The notes: a model not told the origin generated them from the letters alone. 64,000 nt of DNA from Reinekea marinisedimentorum (GCF_004341165.1 NZ_SLZR01000017.1:1-64000); one strand, 5' to 3'. Numbered from the stretch's first letter, positions 45,167 through 55,555 are shown. Numbers and translations are program-made.

Positions 45167-46312
45167 ATGCCTAAAGAAATACCCGCCGACAGCGTAGGTA
45201 TCGTTGCGCCTCAGGTCGCCCAGTTTGATGAGCCGCTGACACTGCGCAGCGGCCGCGTCATTGAAAGCTACCAGCTGTGTTATGAAACCTACGGTACGCT
45301 GAATGAAGACCGCTCCAATGCCATTCTGGTTTGCCATGCCCTCAGTGGTCACCATCATGCCGCCGGCTATCACAGCATGGACGACAAAAAGCCGGGCTGG
45401 TTTGATTCCGCCATTGGCCCCGGCAAGCCAATGGATACCAATAAATACTTTGTCGTCGCACTGAACAATCTGGGCGGCTGCCATGGCTCAACCGGCCCGA
45501 CCAGCATCGACCCGGCAACGGGCGAGCCTTACGGCCCTAACTTCCCGATTATGGCCGTGCGTGACTGGGTGACCAGTCAGGCCAGGCTCGCAGACCGCCT
45601 GGGCATTGACTGCTGGTACGCCGTTGTTGGTGGTTCACTGGGTGGCATGCAGGCACTGCGCTGGTCGATAGACTACCCGGAGCGACTGAAAAAATGCGCC
45701 GTGATTGCCGCTGCGCCGAAGCTGACGGCACAGAACATCGCCTTTAATGAGGTCGCCCGGCAATCCATCACCAGCGATACCGAATTCCACGAAGGCTACT
45801 ATTATAAGCACGATACCATTCCCCGCCGGGGCTTGGCGCTGGCGAGGATGCTCGGCCATATCACCTACCTGAGTGAAGACAGCATGCGCGATAAGTTCGG
45901 TCGCGACCTGAAGACCGGCAAGCTGAGCTTTAATTACGACATCGATTTCGAGGTGGAAAGCTACCTGCGTTATCAGGGTGAGCGCTTTTCCGATGCCTTC
46001 GATGCCAACACCTACCTGCTGATGACCAAATCGCTGGATTACTTCGACCCGGCGGCGGATTTCGATCACGACCTTGCCAAGTGCCTGAGCAAGAGCCAGT
46101 GCAAATTTCTGGTGGTGTCGTTTTCGACCGACTGGCGCTTTGCACCGGAGCGCAGCAAAGAGATTGTTGACGCCCTGGTGCGCGCACAAAAACCGGTTTC
46201 TTACCTGGAAGTTGACGCCCCGCAAGGCCACGATGCCTTCCTGTTCCCGATACCGGAGTACTTCAACTTTTTATCAAACTTCCTGACACCCGCCGGAGTT
46301 GCCAATGCGTAG
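45167..46312 (+). CDS. metX: Homoserine O-acyltransferase MetX
   Basis: A 381-residue alpha/beta-hydrolase-fold transferase that acylates homoserine in methionine synthesis. Its [13 protein letters not shown] holds the nucleophilic Ser, and [12 protein letters not shown] the catalytic His. Members of this gammaproteobacterial group may use succinyl-CoA (MetXS) rather than acetyl-CoA; the deciding residues were not assigned by eye. It overlaps metW by eight bases. Confidence 0.95.
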   Translation: MPKEIPADSVGIVAPQVAQFDEPLTLRSGRVIESYQLCYETYGTLNEDRSNAILVCHALSGHHHAAGYHSMDDKKPGWFDSAIGPGKPMDTNKYFVVALNNLGGCHGSTGPTSIDPATGEPYGPNFPIMAVRDWVTSQARLADRLGIDCWYAVVGGSLGGMQALRWSIDYPERLKKCAVIAAAPKLTAQNIAFNEVARQSITSDTEFHEGYYYKHDTIPRRGLALARMLGHITYLSEDSMRDKFGRDLKTGKLSFNYDIDFEVESYLRYQGERFSDAFDANTYLLMTKSLDYFDPAADFDHDLAKCLSKSQCKFLVVSFSTDWRFAPERSKEIVDALVRAQKPVSYLEVDAPQGHDAFLFPIPEYFNFLSNFLTPAGVANA

Positions 46313-46904
46313 TGACCTGAAACACATTTCCAACTGGGTGAAAGAAGGCGATCGTGTACTCGACTTAGGCTGTGGTGACGGCGAATTACTGCATCACCTG
46401 CAAAGTACAAAAAAGACCACCGGCTATGGCATGGAGATTAATCCGGAGCAGATTGTCACCTGTGTGGCGCGCGGTGTGGACGTGATTCATCAGGACCTGA
46501 ACGACAGCCTCGATTACCTGGACGATGCCAGTTTCGATACCGTCATGATGACCCAATCGCTGCAACAGACGCGTCACCCCGATGTGCTGCTGAACGAGCT
46601 GGTGCGCATCGGCAAAAGAGCCATTGTCACCTTCCCGAACTTCGGCCACTGGACCACGCGTATTTATTTGGGCCTGCGAGGCATGATGCCGATGTCTAAA
46701 ACACTGCCCTATCGCTGGTATAACACGCCCAACATTCACCTTTGCACGTTCAAAGACTTTGAAGTTCTGTGCAAGGAGAACGGCATTCGCATCATTCAGC
46801 GAACCGTGGTCAACACCAATCATGAGGAAAGCTGGCAGATCAAGCTGTTCCCCAACATTCTCGGTCAGGTTGCGCTCTACCACGTTGAGAAGGAAACCGT
46901 CTGA
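46305..46904 (+). CDS. metW: Methionine biosynthesis protein MetW
   Basis: A 199-residue SAM-binding methyltransferase-fold protein with [15 protein letters not shown] and the MetW motif [41 protein letters not shown]. It works with MetX in homoserine acylation. ATG at 46305 lies inside the metX end. Coupled translation with metX is expected. Confidence 0.95.
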   Translation: MRSDLKHISNWVKEGDRVLDLGCGDGELLHHLQSTKKTTGYGMEINPEQIVTCVARGVDVIHQDLNDSLDYLDDASFDTVMMTQSLQQTRHPDVLLNELVRIGKRAIVTFPNFGHWTTRIYLGLRGMMPMSKTLPYRWYNTPNIHLCTFKDFEVLCKENGIRIIQRTVVNTNHEESWQIKLFPNILGQVALYHVEKETV

Positions 46905-47338
46905 TGCTGAAAAGGCTTGCCGCCGGCGCATTGCTTTTTACCCTTAGCCTGCTGGCATGGGCAGAGCAAAAAGTAGAGTTCAGTCATTACGAGCTGCATT
47001 ACATTGTGCTCAATACCACTGAAATTCCACCGCAGGTTGCGGAGCGGTATAACATCACACGCTCCGGCAAGCAGGCCTTTATCAACCTTTCCGTTCTGCA
47101 AAAAACAATTGGCGACTACGGCACCCCGGTTGCCGCCACCATAACAGCCAGGCAACGCTCACTGGTGGGCCAGACCAGCCTTATCAGCTTGCGTGAAGTC
47201 CGCGAAGGCGACGCCATCTATTACATCGGCACCTTCCGAATATTCGACCAGGAAACCCTGTGGTTTGATATCGAACTGGAACTGAACGACGGAACCACAT
47301 TCGATTACAGCTTTGCACAGAAGGTCTGGCAGGAATAA
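46904..47338 (+). CDS. DUF4426 secreted protein
   Basis: A 144-residue protein with a signal peptide ([20 protein letters not shown]). It matches the DUF4426 family found after metW in Pseudomonas-like genomes: YELHYIVLNTTEIPPQVAERYNITRSGKQAFINLSVL and REGDAIYYIGTFRIFDQETLWFDIEL. The function is unknown. It starts at the metW stop (overlap of one base). In Pseudomonas rdgB and hemW come next; here they lie about 9 kb away. Confidence 0.9.
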   Translation: MLKRLAAGALLFTLSLLAWAEQKVEFSHYELHYIVLNTTEIPPQVAERYNITRSGKQAFINLSVLQKTIGDYGTPVAATITARQRSLVGQTSLISLREVREGDAIYYIGTFRIFDQETLWFDIELELNDGTTFDYSFAQKVWQE

Positions 47339-47484
47339 GCCCGCCGCTACAACCCTCCTGCACCACAAGTGTCAAAATAATCCTGACCAAATGCACAATT
47401 GGCCGTCAATTTCTGGCCGTTCTGCACATTTCGGCAAGTTTCGTCAATGAAGCGTCAAAAGCCATCACAGAAACCCTGTAAAAA

Positions 47485-47500
47485 TGTGATCTACGTCACA
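47485..47500. promoter_or_regulatory. CRP/Vfr-type binding site
   Basis: TGTGATCTACGTCACA is a perfect TGTGA-N6-TCACA palindrome with AAA/TAAA flanks, almost the ideal CRP box. It is centred 131 bases before the next start codon. A -10-like ACAATG (47525-47530) lies at the class II distance. Confidence 0.7.
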
Positions 47501-47622
47501 TAAAAATTGCAGACCCCATCAAAACAATGCTTTCGTTACTTCTTCCTCTTTAATCTGAATCCGGCTTCATCTTCACGCTTTTTTATTCGGACAGTCAGTA
47601 CCCCATTCAAGAGGACAGAGAT

Positions 47623-49056
47623 TTGAAACACTCACTTTTAGCGATGGCCATCCTTGGCTGCAGTGCCTCCGGCTGGGCAGGCAACATCCACTATGTCAAC
47701 AGTGGCCCGGCGGTGACCGTGGGCGCAGCCAGTAACGCTCAACTTTCCAGTTCCGGCAAATTCAACCCGGCTGCCATCAGCCTGAACACCCAGACCAGTC
47801 GAATCGGTGTTGCAGAAGCAACCATTGGCTTTGAAATGGAAGGCCTGGGCAGCTTCAATACCGTATTTGAAGACCTGTCGGACCAGATTAATGTGGTCAC
47901 CGATACCTTCGATGACTATGAAAATGATGAAGCCACCACCGGCGATGTATTGGCCGCTGTGGACGATCTGGAAACCTCGTTCGATGAAAACCTGAGCATG
48001 CTTTCCGACCGCTTTTATTTTACCGGCAACGCCTACACCAGCATCCTTTCGCCTGTTGCTGTGGATATGGGCCGGTACGGCACCTTCAGCATTGGCCTTT
48101 CGTCACTGACTCAGGCACGCGCGAGCATCCTGCACGACACCCTGGAGTTTGATATTGATGCCCAGGAGATCTCCGATGCCAGCGAAAACGACGAAGACCT
48201 GGAACCAACCGATTACCTGGATACCACCTCTTCGCTGTACCTGAAGCAGGGTCAGGTATTCAATGTTGATCTGGCCTGGGCGCATGTATTGCCGCAAATT
48301 GAGTTCACTGAACGCTTTGGTATTCAGGCCACCGGCGGCTTGCGCGCCACCATTATCGGCTACAACCTGCAAAAGAACCTGTACCCGATTAAAGACCTTA
48401 TCGAATCCGTCGATGAAGATTCCGGTGAGCTGATGGATGACATCAGCGATGATGTCACCGATATTTTTACCTCAGACATGAACTACACCGTGGCACTGGA
48501 TGCCGGCATTACCCTGCAACGCAATAACACGCTGGTCGGTCTGACGGTTTACAACCTGAACAACCCAACATTGGAATACGAGGCACTGGGCGGTGACTGC
48601 GCCAGCATCAGCGACAGCGATGACCAGAGCGAGTGCTACCACGCCGAGTATTTTGCCTCGATCGGCGATATCGCACTGAACGAATCACATTCCATGTCAC
48701 CGACCGTGACCCTCGATGCTGTTCAGGGCTTCAAGAACAACCGCATCGCACTTTCCGGTGCCATCGATTTACTGCCGACCAAGAATGTCTTCGGCGACGA
48801 ACATCAGGACTTCGCCCTCGGCGTGCTGCTGCAGCCCAACAGCTGGTATTGGCCGCGCTTGCGCATGGGGCTGGGCAAGGACCTGACCGATCTTGACCCG
48901 ACCCGTCTGGCGGTCGGTGTCACCCTGTTCAATTTCCTGCAGGTTGACTCGCAAATGACGGCGGTACTTGGCGACCTGTTCAGTGATGACGACACCGAAG
49001 CTGGCGATGCTATCCGCAGCGCATCTGTATCTGCATCCATCAACATTGCTTTTTAA
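47623..49056 (+). CDS. Putative outer-membrane beta-barrel protein, TraF_2-like
   Basis: A 477-residue exported protein beginning with a TTG start codon. Signal peptide residues 1-19 (MKHSLLAMAILGCSASGWA). The mature part alternates strands and acidic loops, contains MGRYGTFSIGLSSL, and ends in an aromatic strand (SASINIAF), as outer-membrane barrels do. It resembles the chromosomal TraF_2 family, whose role is not known, rather than a porin with a defined substrate. A CRP box precedes it and a lipoprotein gene follows after 15 bases, so both may be one catabolite-controlled unit. Confidence 0.6.
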   Translation: MKHSLLAMAILGCSASGWAGNIHYVNSGPAVTVGAASNAQLSSSGKFNPAAISLNTQTSRIGVAEATIGFEMEGLGSFNTVFEDLSDQINVVTDTFDDYENDEATTGDVLAAVDDLETSFDENLSMLSDRFYFTGNAYTSILSPVAVDMGRYGTFSIGLSSLTQARASILHDTLEFDIDAQEISDASENDEDLEPTDYLDTTSSLYLKQGQVFNVDLAWAHVLPQIEFTERFGIQATGGLRATIIGYNLQKNLYPIKDLIESVDEDSGELMDDISDDVTDIFTSDMNYTVALDAGITLQRNNTLVGLTVYNLNNPTLEYEALGGDCASISDSDDQSECYHAEYFASIGDIALNESHSMSPTVTLDAVQGFKNNRIALSGAIDLLPTKNVFGDEHQDFALGVLLQPNSWYWPRLRMGLGKDLTDLDPTRLAVGVTLFNFLQVDSQMTAVLGDLFSDDDTEAGDAIRSASVSASINIAF

Positions 49057-49071
49057 GCCCGGAGAGTATTC

Positions 49072-50685
49072 ATGAAACGTAACGTCTTTTTAGTAACAGC
49101 CTTGGCGGCTGGCATCGCTTTAACCGGTTGTAATGTCGCAGATCAGGACGGTGACGGCACCGACAGCCGTGTGGGACTGAATGGCTTAGCGGTCGATGGC
49201 CGTGTTGCTGGCGGAAAGGTATGGGTCGACTCCAATAACAACTACGAAGTCGACGATTTCGAACCCTATGCGTTTACCGATTCCGATGGCTATTACAGCT
49301 ATAACCCACTCACAAACACTAACTATTGCACGCTGCCAGTTATTTCTGACGAATATCAGCGCCACTGTTTAGTGTATGGAAGCACGGTAAACAGCATGAT
49401 TGTGCGAATTAAGGGCGGAATAGATCTTTCTACGGGTGAGCGCCTGAAGGGCCTGATGGCCATGAGCAGCTCAATTTCAGAGTCGGCTGAGATTTCAATG
49501 ACACCTCTGGTGCTGTCACCGATCACCACTCTGTTAAGTGCCGCCCCAACAGAGAGTGCACAAAACTCAATACGCTCAGCATTAGGAATTACGTCCAACG
49601 CAGACCTGAGACTGGACTTCTCAACGGCTTCAGATGACACATCCAAAAGATTCCTGGCAAATGCGGTTGCCGTGCAAACCATGATAGATGTCCTCGCCAA
49701 TTCAGCTGATGACGGTATAACGGAAGCCCAGGCTCAGCGAAGCATCATTGATCAGATTTCTTTGAGTGTTTCGACGAACTTGACTGCTCCAACAAGTTTT
49801 AATAGCGCGACGCTGGCCGAAATGGTGAGTACCGTTTCAACGAACAGTACCAAGCAAACAAGCATTGCATCCCGGCTAGAAGCCCTCAACAGTGAAATCA
49901 ATAAAATAAGCACTGCGATCAATCTTGATGAGGTTAACGCCAACCTGAAAGCCGCAGAAGTTATCTCGCAGTTGGTTAAGAGTGAAGCAAACGCTGAGCA
50001 TTCATCTGAAGCATCTGCCGCCGCAGCAGTTCTCGACAGTGGAATGACCGACCTGGTCGGACTACTCGAAACGCAGTTTTCTTCAGACACGACGACTGAA
50101 TTCGATATAACTTCGATTACCCGGGAGCTTATCGAAGCTGGCGAGGATGACCCGACTTTTGGCAGCGACATCTCAGCCGTCATTAACTCTGCAATCGACG
50201 AGTCAGTATTATCTACCGAAACCAGTTGGGGTGGTGAATGGTTTGTTCTACAGCCGAGTGAAGAATACGCCGAAGATGTCGCGGCAGGCTCTTACGTTGC
50301 GCTCTATCTGGAAGGCGATGTTGACTCTAAAAGCGGAAGCATTTCAGTTTGTGTTAACGCTGCTGCAGCGGATAGCACCGATGCCAACGAAGCACTCACT
50401 AACGAATACATGACCGGTAGCTGGACAAAAATTTCCGATGGTGTCGTGACGTTAGTAATCGACTTTGAAGGGCAGGAATTTGAAGGAACAATGAAGGCCA
50501 AAGACAGTACCGACGCCAACGGCAACCCGTTCTTTCGCTTTTCTACGGATATTGAAGATATCGACGAAGATGGTGATGCCATCTCCAATCAGGTTGGTGT
50601 AATCGCTATTTCATATTCTGATGTCCCAGATTCATCTGATGACTGTGAATCAGATATCGACGCTGAGTTAAGCCTGGTACTGTAA
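49072..50685 (+). CDS. Large lipoprotein with Ca-binding-like and SdrD-B-like start
   Basis: A 537-residue protein with lipobox LTGC (Cys19) after a signal peptide. Just beyond is a D-rich loop (DQDGDGTDS), then GGKVWVDSNNNYEVDDFEPYAFTDSDGYYSY, resembling carboxypeptidase-regulatory or SdrD-B-type modules. The middle is Ser/Thr/Ala-rich and helical. The C-terminal part (about 385-537) is acidic with possible beta structure. It follows the TraF_2-like gene by 15 bases. Function unknown; probably a cell-surface or outer-membrane lipoprotein. Confidence 0.6.
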   Translation: MKRNVFLVTALAAGIALTGCNVADQDGDGTDSRVGLNGLAVDGRVAGGKVWVDSNNNYEVDDFEPYAFTDSDGYYSYNPLTNTNYCTLPVISDEYQRHCLVYGSTVNSMIVRIKGGIDLSTGERLKGLMAMSSSISESAEISMTPLVLSPITTLLSAAPTESAQNSIRSALGITSNADLRLDFSTASDDTSKRFLANAVAVQTMIDVLANSADDGITEAQAQRSIIDQISLSVSTNLTAPTSFNSATLAEMVSTVSTNSTKQTSIASRLEALNSEINKISTAINLDEVNANLKAAEVISQLVKSEANAEHSSEASAAAAVLDSGMTDLVGLLETQFSSDTTTEFDITSITRELIEAGEDDPTFGSDISAVINSAIDESVLSTETSWGGEWFVLQPSEEYAEDVAAGSYVALYLEGDVDSKSGSISVCVNAAAADSTDANEALTNEYMTGSWTKISDGVVTLVIDFEGQEFEGTMKAKDSTDANGNPFFRFSTDIEDIDEDGDAISNQVGVIAISYSDVPDSSDDCESDIDAELSLVL

Positions 50686-50714
50686 ATTACAGAGGCCAGA
50701 TTGAGTTATCTAAT

Positions 50715-50737
50715 GCCACCTTCGGGTGGCTTTTTTT
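50715..50737 (+). terminator. Terminator after the large lipoprotein gene
   Basis: GCCACC-TTCG-GGTGGC followed by seven Ts, 29 bases past the stop. The UUCG-type tetraloop makes it very stable. Confidence 0.93.
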
Positions 50738-50831
50738 GTGTTTCATCAACCTCAGGTGCACAATCCGTGCAGAAGTGTTGCAGTTTGTATCCGCCACCGG
50801 CAGACTGGCCTCTTTCTACAGAGGGATAAAA

Positions 50832-51248
50832 ATGAAAAAAACACTAGGATTATTAGCTGCTGTTGCAGCAGTCAGTGCCTGTCAAACTACACCTACCCGG
50901 GCAATTAACGTCGCCAATGAATACACCGCGCCCGCCGAAACAGCAGACGCCAGAGAGCAGATGCGTCCTGCCCTGACGGAATGGTGTGATGATTACCTTA
51001 ATAACATGGAAGGTGCAGTCTTAAGCTGCAAGCTGATCAGCGATGTCATGCTGTTTTCCATCAGGTTAAAGCCGCGCTATGAATGGGATGCCTCGGGTAT
51101 CGAAGCCACCACCGATGGGCTCTCCGACTGGGCATGCCAGGCTTTTGAAGGCCCCTTTGCAGCCGGTTACGCCTTTGCCACCAATATTGATGGCACCACC
51201 AAAGTTAAGGTGACAACCCGCGAGACCTGCGCGGCTAAGCAAGGCTAA
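50832..51248 (+). CDS. Small lipoprotein of unknown function
   Basis: A 138-residue protein with the lipobox VSAC (Cys17), preceded by MKKTLGLLAAVAA. Four or more later cysteines (EWCDDYL, LSCKL, WACQAF, ETCAA) could form disulfides in the periplasm. ATG at 50832 with GAGGGA upstream is chosen; a 32-codon upstream extension has no lipoprotein signal. It converges with bioD, the ends overlapping by four bases. The family is not recognised. Confidence 0.65.
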   Translation: MKKTLGLLAAVAAVSACQTTPTRAINVANEYTAPAETADAREQMRPALTEWCDDYLNNMEGAVLSCKLISDVMLFSIRLKPRYEWDASGIEATTDGLSDWACQAFEGPFAAGYAFATNIDGTTKVKVTTRETCAAKQG

Positions 51249-51925
51249 GCAAAAATCGCCGGATTCACCCAGTTTTCCGGCGCGTCTTCGCCTTCATTCT
51301 GGTACGGTAATACGCCGATCAATGGCGCCCGTAACATGCGTTGCAGCGTTTGAATGTTCTCGTTACGAACTGCCATCTCCGGATCGATGCAGTTTGCAAT
51401 CCAGCCAGCCAGCTTCAGCCCATCACGCTCAATCGCTTCAGCGGTGAGCAGCGCATGATTCAGGCAACCCAGCTTCATCCCCACCACCAGAATGACATCC
51501 AGCTGCAAATCTTTAGCGACATCGGCCAGGGTTTCATTGAAATTCAGCGGCACGCGCCAGCCGCCTGCACCTTCAACCAATACAAAGTCGGCCTGCGTGG
51601 TCATAAAGGTGCCGCGACAATAGCCGGAAACAGTCTGAACACTAAGCCGCTTTTGTTCCTGGTGAGCAGCAATGTGCGGGGCAATCGGCTGCTTCAGCAG
51701 CACCGGATTGACCTGTGCATAATCCAGCTTTACGGATGAAGCGGCCATCAGCGCACGCGCATCCTCGTTGCTCCAGTGATCATCAATCTGCTCGGCTCCG
51801 GCAGCGACCGGCTTTAACCCCAAGGTGGATAAACCAAGCTGACCGGCACGGGTTAACAGCATCTCTGACACCTTGGTTTTACCAACGTCGGTGTCGGTCC
51901 CGGCAATAAAGTAACGTTTTCTCAC
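51245..51925 (-). CDS. bioD: Dethiobiotin synthetase
   Basis: A 226-residue ATP-dependent enzyme that closes the ureido ring of dethiobiotin from DAPA and CO2. The P-loop is FIAGTDTDVGKTKVSEML. KPVAAGAE and VEGAGGWRVPLN are family motifs. It is the last gene of the biotin operon, 11 bases after bioC. Confidence 0.95.
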   Translation of the reverse strand: MRKRYFIAGTDTDVGKTKVSEMLLTRAGQLGLSTLGLKPVAAGAEQIDDHWSNEDARALMAASSVKLDYAQVNPVLLKQPIAPHIAAHQEQKRLSVQTVSGYCRGTFMTTQADFVLVEGAGGWRVPLNFNETLADVAKDLQLDVILVVGMKLGCLNHALLTAEAIERDGLKLAGWIANCIDPEMAVRNENIQTLQRMLRAPLIGVLPYQNEGEDAPENWVNPAIFA

Positions 51926-51935
51926 GCAGTCAATC

Positions 51936-52715
51936 TCACGACAATTCAGGTTTTCTTACGATCAGGTAGTAGACATCCCAAGTGGCGGGAAAGTGGCCGT
52001 CACGGCAACGGAACTGTTCATAACACTGCAGCATTTGGCGCAGGCGGTTCCTGCCCGGCGCTGCCGGGCGATCAACGTGGCTGGCACCCAGTTGTTTGAG
52101 TTCATGCAACAGGGTCATTGGGCTCTGATACCGAACCTGCAGGCGTTGTTCACGCCACAGTATGGTTTCAAAACCGCACTCCCAAACGGGTTCCAGCCAA
52201 TGGATGCCATCATGAAATCGGTTCACATGCGGCACATCATCAACCATCGCCCAGGCCTGACGCAGCTCCCACAAAGTGCGTGGGCCTAGCGTCGCCAGCG
52301 CCATCACGCCACCGGGGCGTAAGGCTTTTTGCATGTGCTGGATAAACAGCGCCGGCGATTCCAGCCACTGCACTGCCAGACTGGAAACTGCAACATCAAT
52401 GCTGTTTGCAGCGAAGGGCTCTGCCTCCAGATCGCACACCCGGGTTTCAACTTCCGGGAGCTTGCGACGGGCAATATTCAGCATGTCGCTGCTGATATCA
52501 GCGGCAATGATGTGGTCGGGCCGGGCCAGCTGCTGCAGCTTGGGCAGGCAATAGCCCGTACCCGTACCCATATCCAATGCTGTTCCGCCGCGCGGCACAT
52601 GGACGGATTTCAGCTTGGCAAACAGCTCATCCGCGATATGACGCTGCAAATGTGCGGCATCATCGTAACTGGCGGCGGCTTTTGAAAAGGTTTTGGCAAC
52701 AGAGACTTTATTCAT
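51936..52715 (-). CDS. bioC: Malonyl-ACP O-methyltransferase BioC
   Basis: A 259-residue SAM methyltransferase that disguises malonyl-ACP as a methyl ester to start pimeloyl synthesis. It starts KVSVAKTFSKAAASYDDAAHLQR, then has SAM motif I ALDMGTGTGYCLPKL and later VAVSSLAVQWLESP. It overlaps the BioH-like gene by eight bases. Confidence 0.95.
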   Translation of the reverse strand: MNKVSVAKTFSKAAASYDDAAHLQRHIADELFAKLKSVHVPRGGTALDMGTGTGYCLPKLQQLARPDHIIAADISSDMLNIARRKLPEVETRVCDLEAEPFAANSIDVAVSSLAVQWLESPALFIQHMQKALRPGGVMALATLGPRTLWELRQAWAMVDDVPHVNRFHDGIHWLEPVWECGFETILWREQRLQVRYQSPMTLLHELKQLGASHVDRPAAPGRNRLRQMLQCYEQFRCRDGHFPATWDVYYLIVRKPELS

Positions 52716-53346
52716 GCATTCCTATCCAGCGGGCAACGGCATCAGGGTTCTGCCATAACAATGCGTGCTCACCGGGCATAGTCGTAATGGATTCAGCAAT
52801 GTTCTGCCAGCCCGTCGAGGCAGGAAATACCGGCACCAGCTGATCAGCTTCGGCCAGTAATACATGGATCGGGCAGGAGAATTTGGAGCGGGAAACATCG
52901 ATCTGGTACAACCAGCTCAGGTGGTCAGACTGGTCTGAGTCGAGCATCAGGGGCAGCAATTTAAACGCATTAATCGAGCTGACCAGCCGCGAAAATCGCT
53001 TGCGGGTATGAACGGCATCTTTCTTATAGTAACTGGCAAAATCACGGGCAAAGTGATCCTGCATGCCATAACGCCCAACAAAGTGTGAGCTGCTGTTCAT
53101 CACCAGAACCTTGGTCACCTGGCTGGAGCGCAGCGCCAGTTCACAGGCCAACAGCGCGCCCAGAGACCAGCCGACCAGCGTGGTATCGGCCGGCAGTTTG
53201 GCGGCGGTTGTTTCCAGCCACTCTTCACGGCTGCCGGTAAATTCGGCATAGCTGAGGGTGGGTTGTGCTTCATCGCCCATAGCCTGCCACAAAGGTTCAA
53301 ATACCTCTGCACCAAACTGCCAACCCGGTACCCACAGTCGTGTCAT
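52708..53346 (-). CDS. bioH: BioH-like alpha/beta hydrolase in the biotin operon
   Basis: A 212-residue alpha/beta hydrolase with the nucleophile elbow VGWSLGALLA, an acid in LLAEADQLVP and a His in PGEHALLW. In the biotin operon BioH removes the methyl group from pimeloyl-ACP methyl ester. This protein is about 40 residues shorter than E. coli BioH (256), with a reduced cap region, so it may be a divergent BioH or a non-orthologous replacement. The position between bioF and bioC supports the role. Confidence 0.75.
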   Translation of the reverse strand: MTRLWVPGWQFGAEVFEPLWQAMGDEAQPTLSYAEFTGSREEWLETTAAKLPADTTLVGWSLGALLACELALRSSQVTKVLVMNSSSHFVGRYGMQDHFARDFASYYKKDAVHTRKRFSRLVSSINAFKLLPLMLDSDQSDHLSWLYQIDVSRSKFSCPIHVLLAEADQLVPVFPASTGWQNIAESITTMPGEHALLWQNPDAVARWIGMHE

Positions 53347-54503
53347 TTTAAGTCTTCCATAACGCCTAACAGATATTCTACATTGTCGGCAGTGTGTTCT
53401 GCACTCAATGTAACGCGCAGCCGGGAAGTCCCCTTCGGAACCGTTGGAGGACGAATAGCGGTCACCAGAATACCGCGCTTCAGTAGTTGCTCACTCATTG
53501 AGACCGCTTTTTCGTTTGCACCGATCACGACAGGCTGAATTGGCGTATAAGACGGCATTAATTCATAGCCAAGCGTCTTAATACCTTCACGAAACTGCTG
53601 AATACGCTCTGTGAGATTCGTCCGCGCTGCATTGGCACCGGCAACTAACTTCAACGCCGCACGGCTTGCAGCCGCAATGGCCGGGGGTGTCGCGGTGGTA
53701 TAGATGTATGGTCTGGAGACCTGCATCAGGTAATCAATTGTCGATTTATCACCGGCCACAAAGGCGCCACTCGTTCCAAAAGCTTTTCCCAATGTACCCA
53801 CAATTAAGGGCACTTGCTCACTGCTTAAGCCTAGCTTATGGACCAAGCCACCGCCACATTGACCGATCACCCCAATGCCATGCGCATCGTCGACCATGAG
53901 CCAGGCACTGCTGGCCCGGGCAATATCAGCCATCTCGCACAGGTTGGCACAATCTCCGTCCATTGAGAATACGCCATCAGTCACGATGAGCTTCTTGCCT
54001 TGGGCGCGCTCCAGCTGCTGAGCCAGATGATCGGTATCGTTGTGGCGATAGCGCAACGACCTGGCTCCACTCAGGCGCACACCATCGATCAAAGATGCGT
54101 GGTTGAGTTTATCTTCCAGCACGGTATCGCGGCGCGACATCAGCGCACTGATCACGCCGATATTGGCCATGTACCCGGTGCTGAACACCAGAGCCGCCTC
54201 CCGGTCGACCAAGGCCGCCAGCTCCTGTTCCAGCAGTTCGTGCTCCAGATGATGGCCGGAAACCAAGTGCGAAGCGCCTGCGCCAACACCGTACTGCTCT
54301 GCGGCTGCGCGCATTGCAGCGGCTATAGACGGGTGGTTCGCCAGACCGAGGTAATCATTGCTGGTAAAGGACAGCACTTCTTTGCCATTAATGACCGGGC
54401 GGGTGCTTTGCGCCGACTGCAGCTGGTTGCGCGAGCGCAGCAAGTGCTCTTGCTTTCGCTGCGCCAACCAGCCGGGGATGTCATCAAAGCTGCGCACAGC
54501 CAA
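53343..54503 (-). CDS. bioF: 8-amino-7-oxononanoate synthase
   Basis: A 386-residue PLP enzyme that condenses pimeloyl-ACP with L-alanine. The PLP-lysine is in GTLGKAFGTSGAFVAG; SNDYLGLANHP, LVDDAHGIGVIG and HLVSGHHLEHELLEQELA are family motifs. It overlaps the BioH-like gene by four bases and follows bioB by five. Confidence 0.96.
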   Translation of the reverse strand: MAVRSFDDIPGWLAQRKQEHLLRSRNQLQSAQSTRPVINGKEVLSFTSNDYLGLANHPSIAAAMRAAAEQYGVGAGASHLVSGHHLEHELLEQELAALVDREAALVFSTGYMANIGVISALMSRRDTVLEDKLNHASLIDGVRLSGARSLRYRHNDTDHLAQQLERAQGKKLIVTDGVFSMDGDCANLCEMADIARASSAWLMVDDAHGIGVIGQCGGGLVHKLGLSSEQVPLIVGTLGKAFGTSGAFVAGDKSTIDYLMQVSRPYIYTTATPPAIAAASRAALKLVAGANAARTNLTERIQQFREGIKTLGYELMPSYTPIQPVVIGANEKAVSMSEQLLKRGILVTAIRPPTVPKGTSRLRVTLSAEHTADNVEYLLGVMEDLK

Positions 54504-54508
54504 ACCTG

Positions 54509-55555
54509 TTACAGCGTGGCATCGTAGAAGACGTTGTTATTGCGCTTCGGGCAATTTTTTGGATCGAACGGTTCAACATCGTCCGGCAATGGCGCAGCAT
54601 CGGCATTAATGCCCAGCTTGTTAAACAGAGCGCGGTCACTGTTGGCTTCCGGATTGGCGGTGGTGAGCAGTTTATCGCCATAGAAGATGGAGTTAGCACC
54701 GGCAAAGAAGGCCATGGCCTGCATCTCTTCACTCATATTTTCGCGCCCGGCCGACAGACGCACATGCGACCGTGGCATCAGAATGCGGGCAACCGCGATG
54801 GCCCGCAGGAACTCAATGGCGTCAATCTCTTCGTTATCGGCCATGGGCGTGCCTTCAACCTTCACCAGCATGTTTACCGGTACGCTTTCCGGGTGCGGGT
54901 TCATGTTGGCCAGTTGAATGAGCAGGCCTGCACGGTCTTCAACGCCTTCGCCCATGCCCAGAATACCGCCGGAGCAGATCTTCATGCCGGCATCGCGCAC
55001 GTTCTGCAGTGTTTCCAGGCGATCGGCATAGGTGCGGGTGGTGATGATCTCGCCATAGTATTCCGGCGAGGTATCCAGGTTATGGTTGTAATAATCGAGC
55101 CCGGCTTCCGCCAGTGCCTGTGCCTGCGCGCCTTCGATTATGCCCAGGGTCATACAGGTTTCCATGCCCAGCTCTTTCACGCCCTTCACCATCTCCAGAA
55201 TGTAGGGAAAGTCTTTCGCCGCCGGCGAGCGGTAGGAAGCACCCATGCAGAAACGGCTGGCTCCGGCGTCTTTTGCGGCCTGCGCCTGTTCAATCACCTT
55301 CTGCACTTCAATGAGCTTTTCTTTTTCAAGGCCGGTGTTGTAGTGCGCCGACTGCGGGCAGTATTTGCAATCCTCCGGGCAGGCACCGGTCTTAATAGAC
55401 AGCAGCGTACTCACCTGAACGGCATTCGGGTTGAAATTGGCGCGGTGTACAGATGCGGCCTGAAACATCAGGTCATTGAACGGCAGGTTAAACAGCTGAA
55501 CAACTTCTTCTTTATTCCAATTGTGGCGGGTTGCAGGCATTTTCTGAGCGGTCAT
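54509..55555 (-). CDS. bioB: Biotin synthase BioB
   Basis: A 348-residue radical SAM enzyme that inserts sulfur into dethiobiotin. The 4Fe-4S motif is [18 protein letters not shown] (CxxxCxxC), with later [22 protein letters not shown] and [30 protein letters not shown] at 55555 gives the normal N-terminus ([13 protein letters not shown]); a longer upstream frame is not supported. No bioA gene lies in the window. The short divergent gap to comF holds no recognisable BirA operator. Confidence 0.96.
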   Translation of the reverse strand: MTAQKMPATRHNWNKEEVVQLFNLPFNDLMFQAASVHRANFNPNAVQVSTLLSIKTGACPEDCKYCPQSAHYNTGLEKEKLIEVQKVIEQAQAAKDAGASRFCMGASYRSPAAKDFPYILEMVKGVKELGMETCMTLGIIEGAQAQALAEAGLDYYNHNLDTSPEYYGEIITTRTYADRLETLQNVRDAGMKICSGGILGMGEGVEDRAGLLIQLANMNPHPESVPVNMLVKVEGTPMADNEEIDAIEFLRAIAVARILMPRSHVRLSAGRENMSEEMQAMAFFAGANSIFYGDKLLTTANPEANSDRALFNKLGINADAAPLPDDVEPFDPKNCPKRNNNVFYDATL

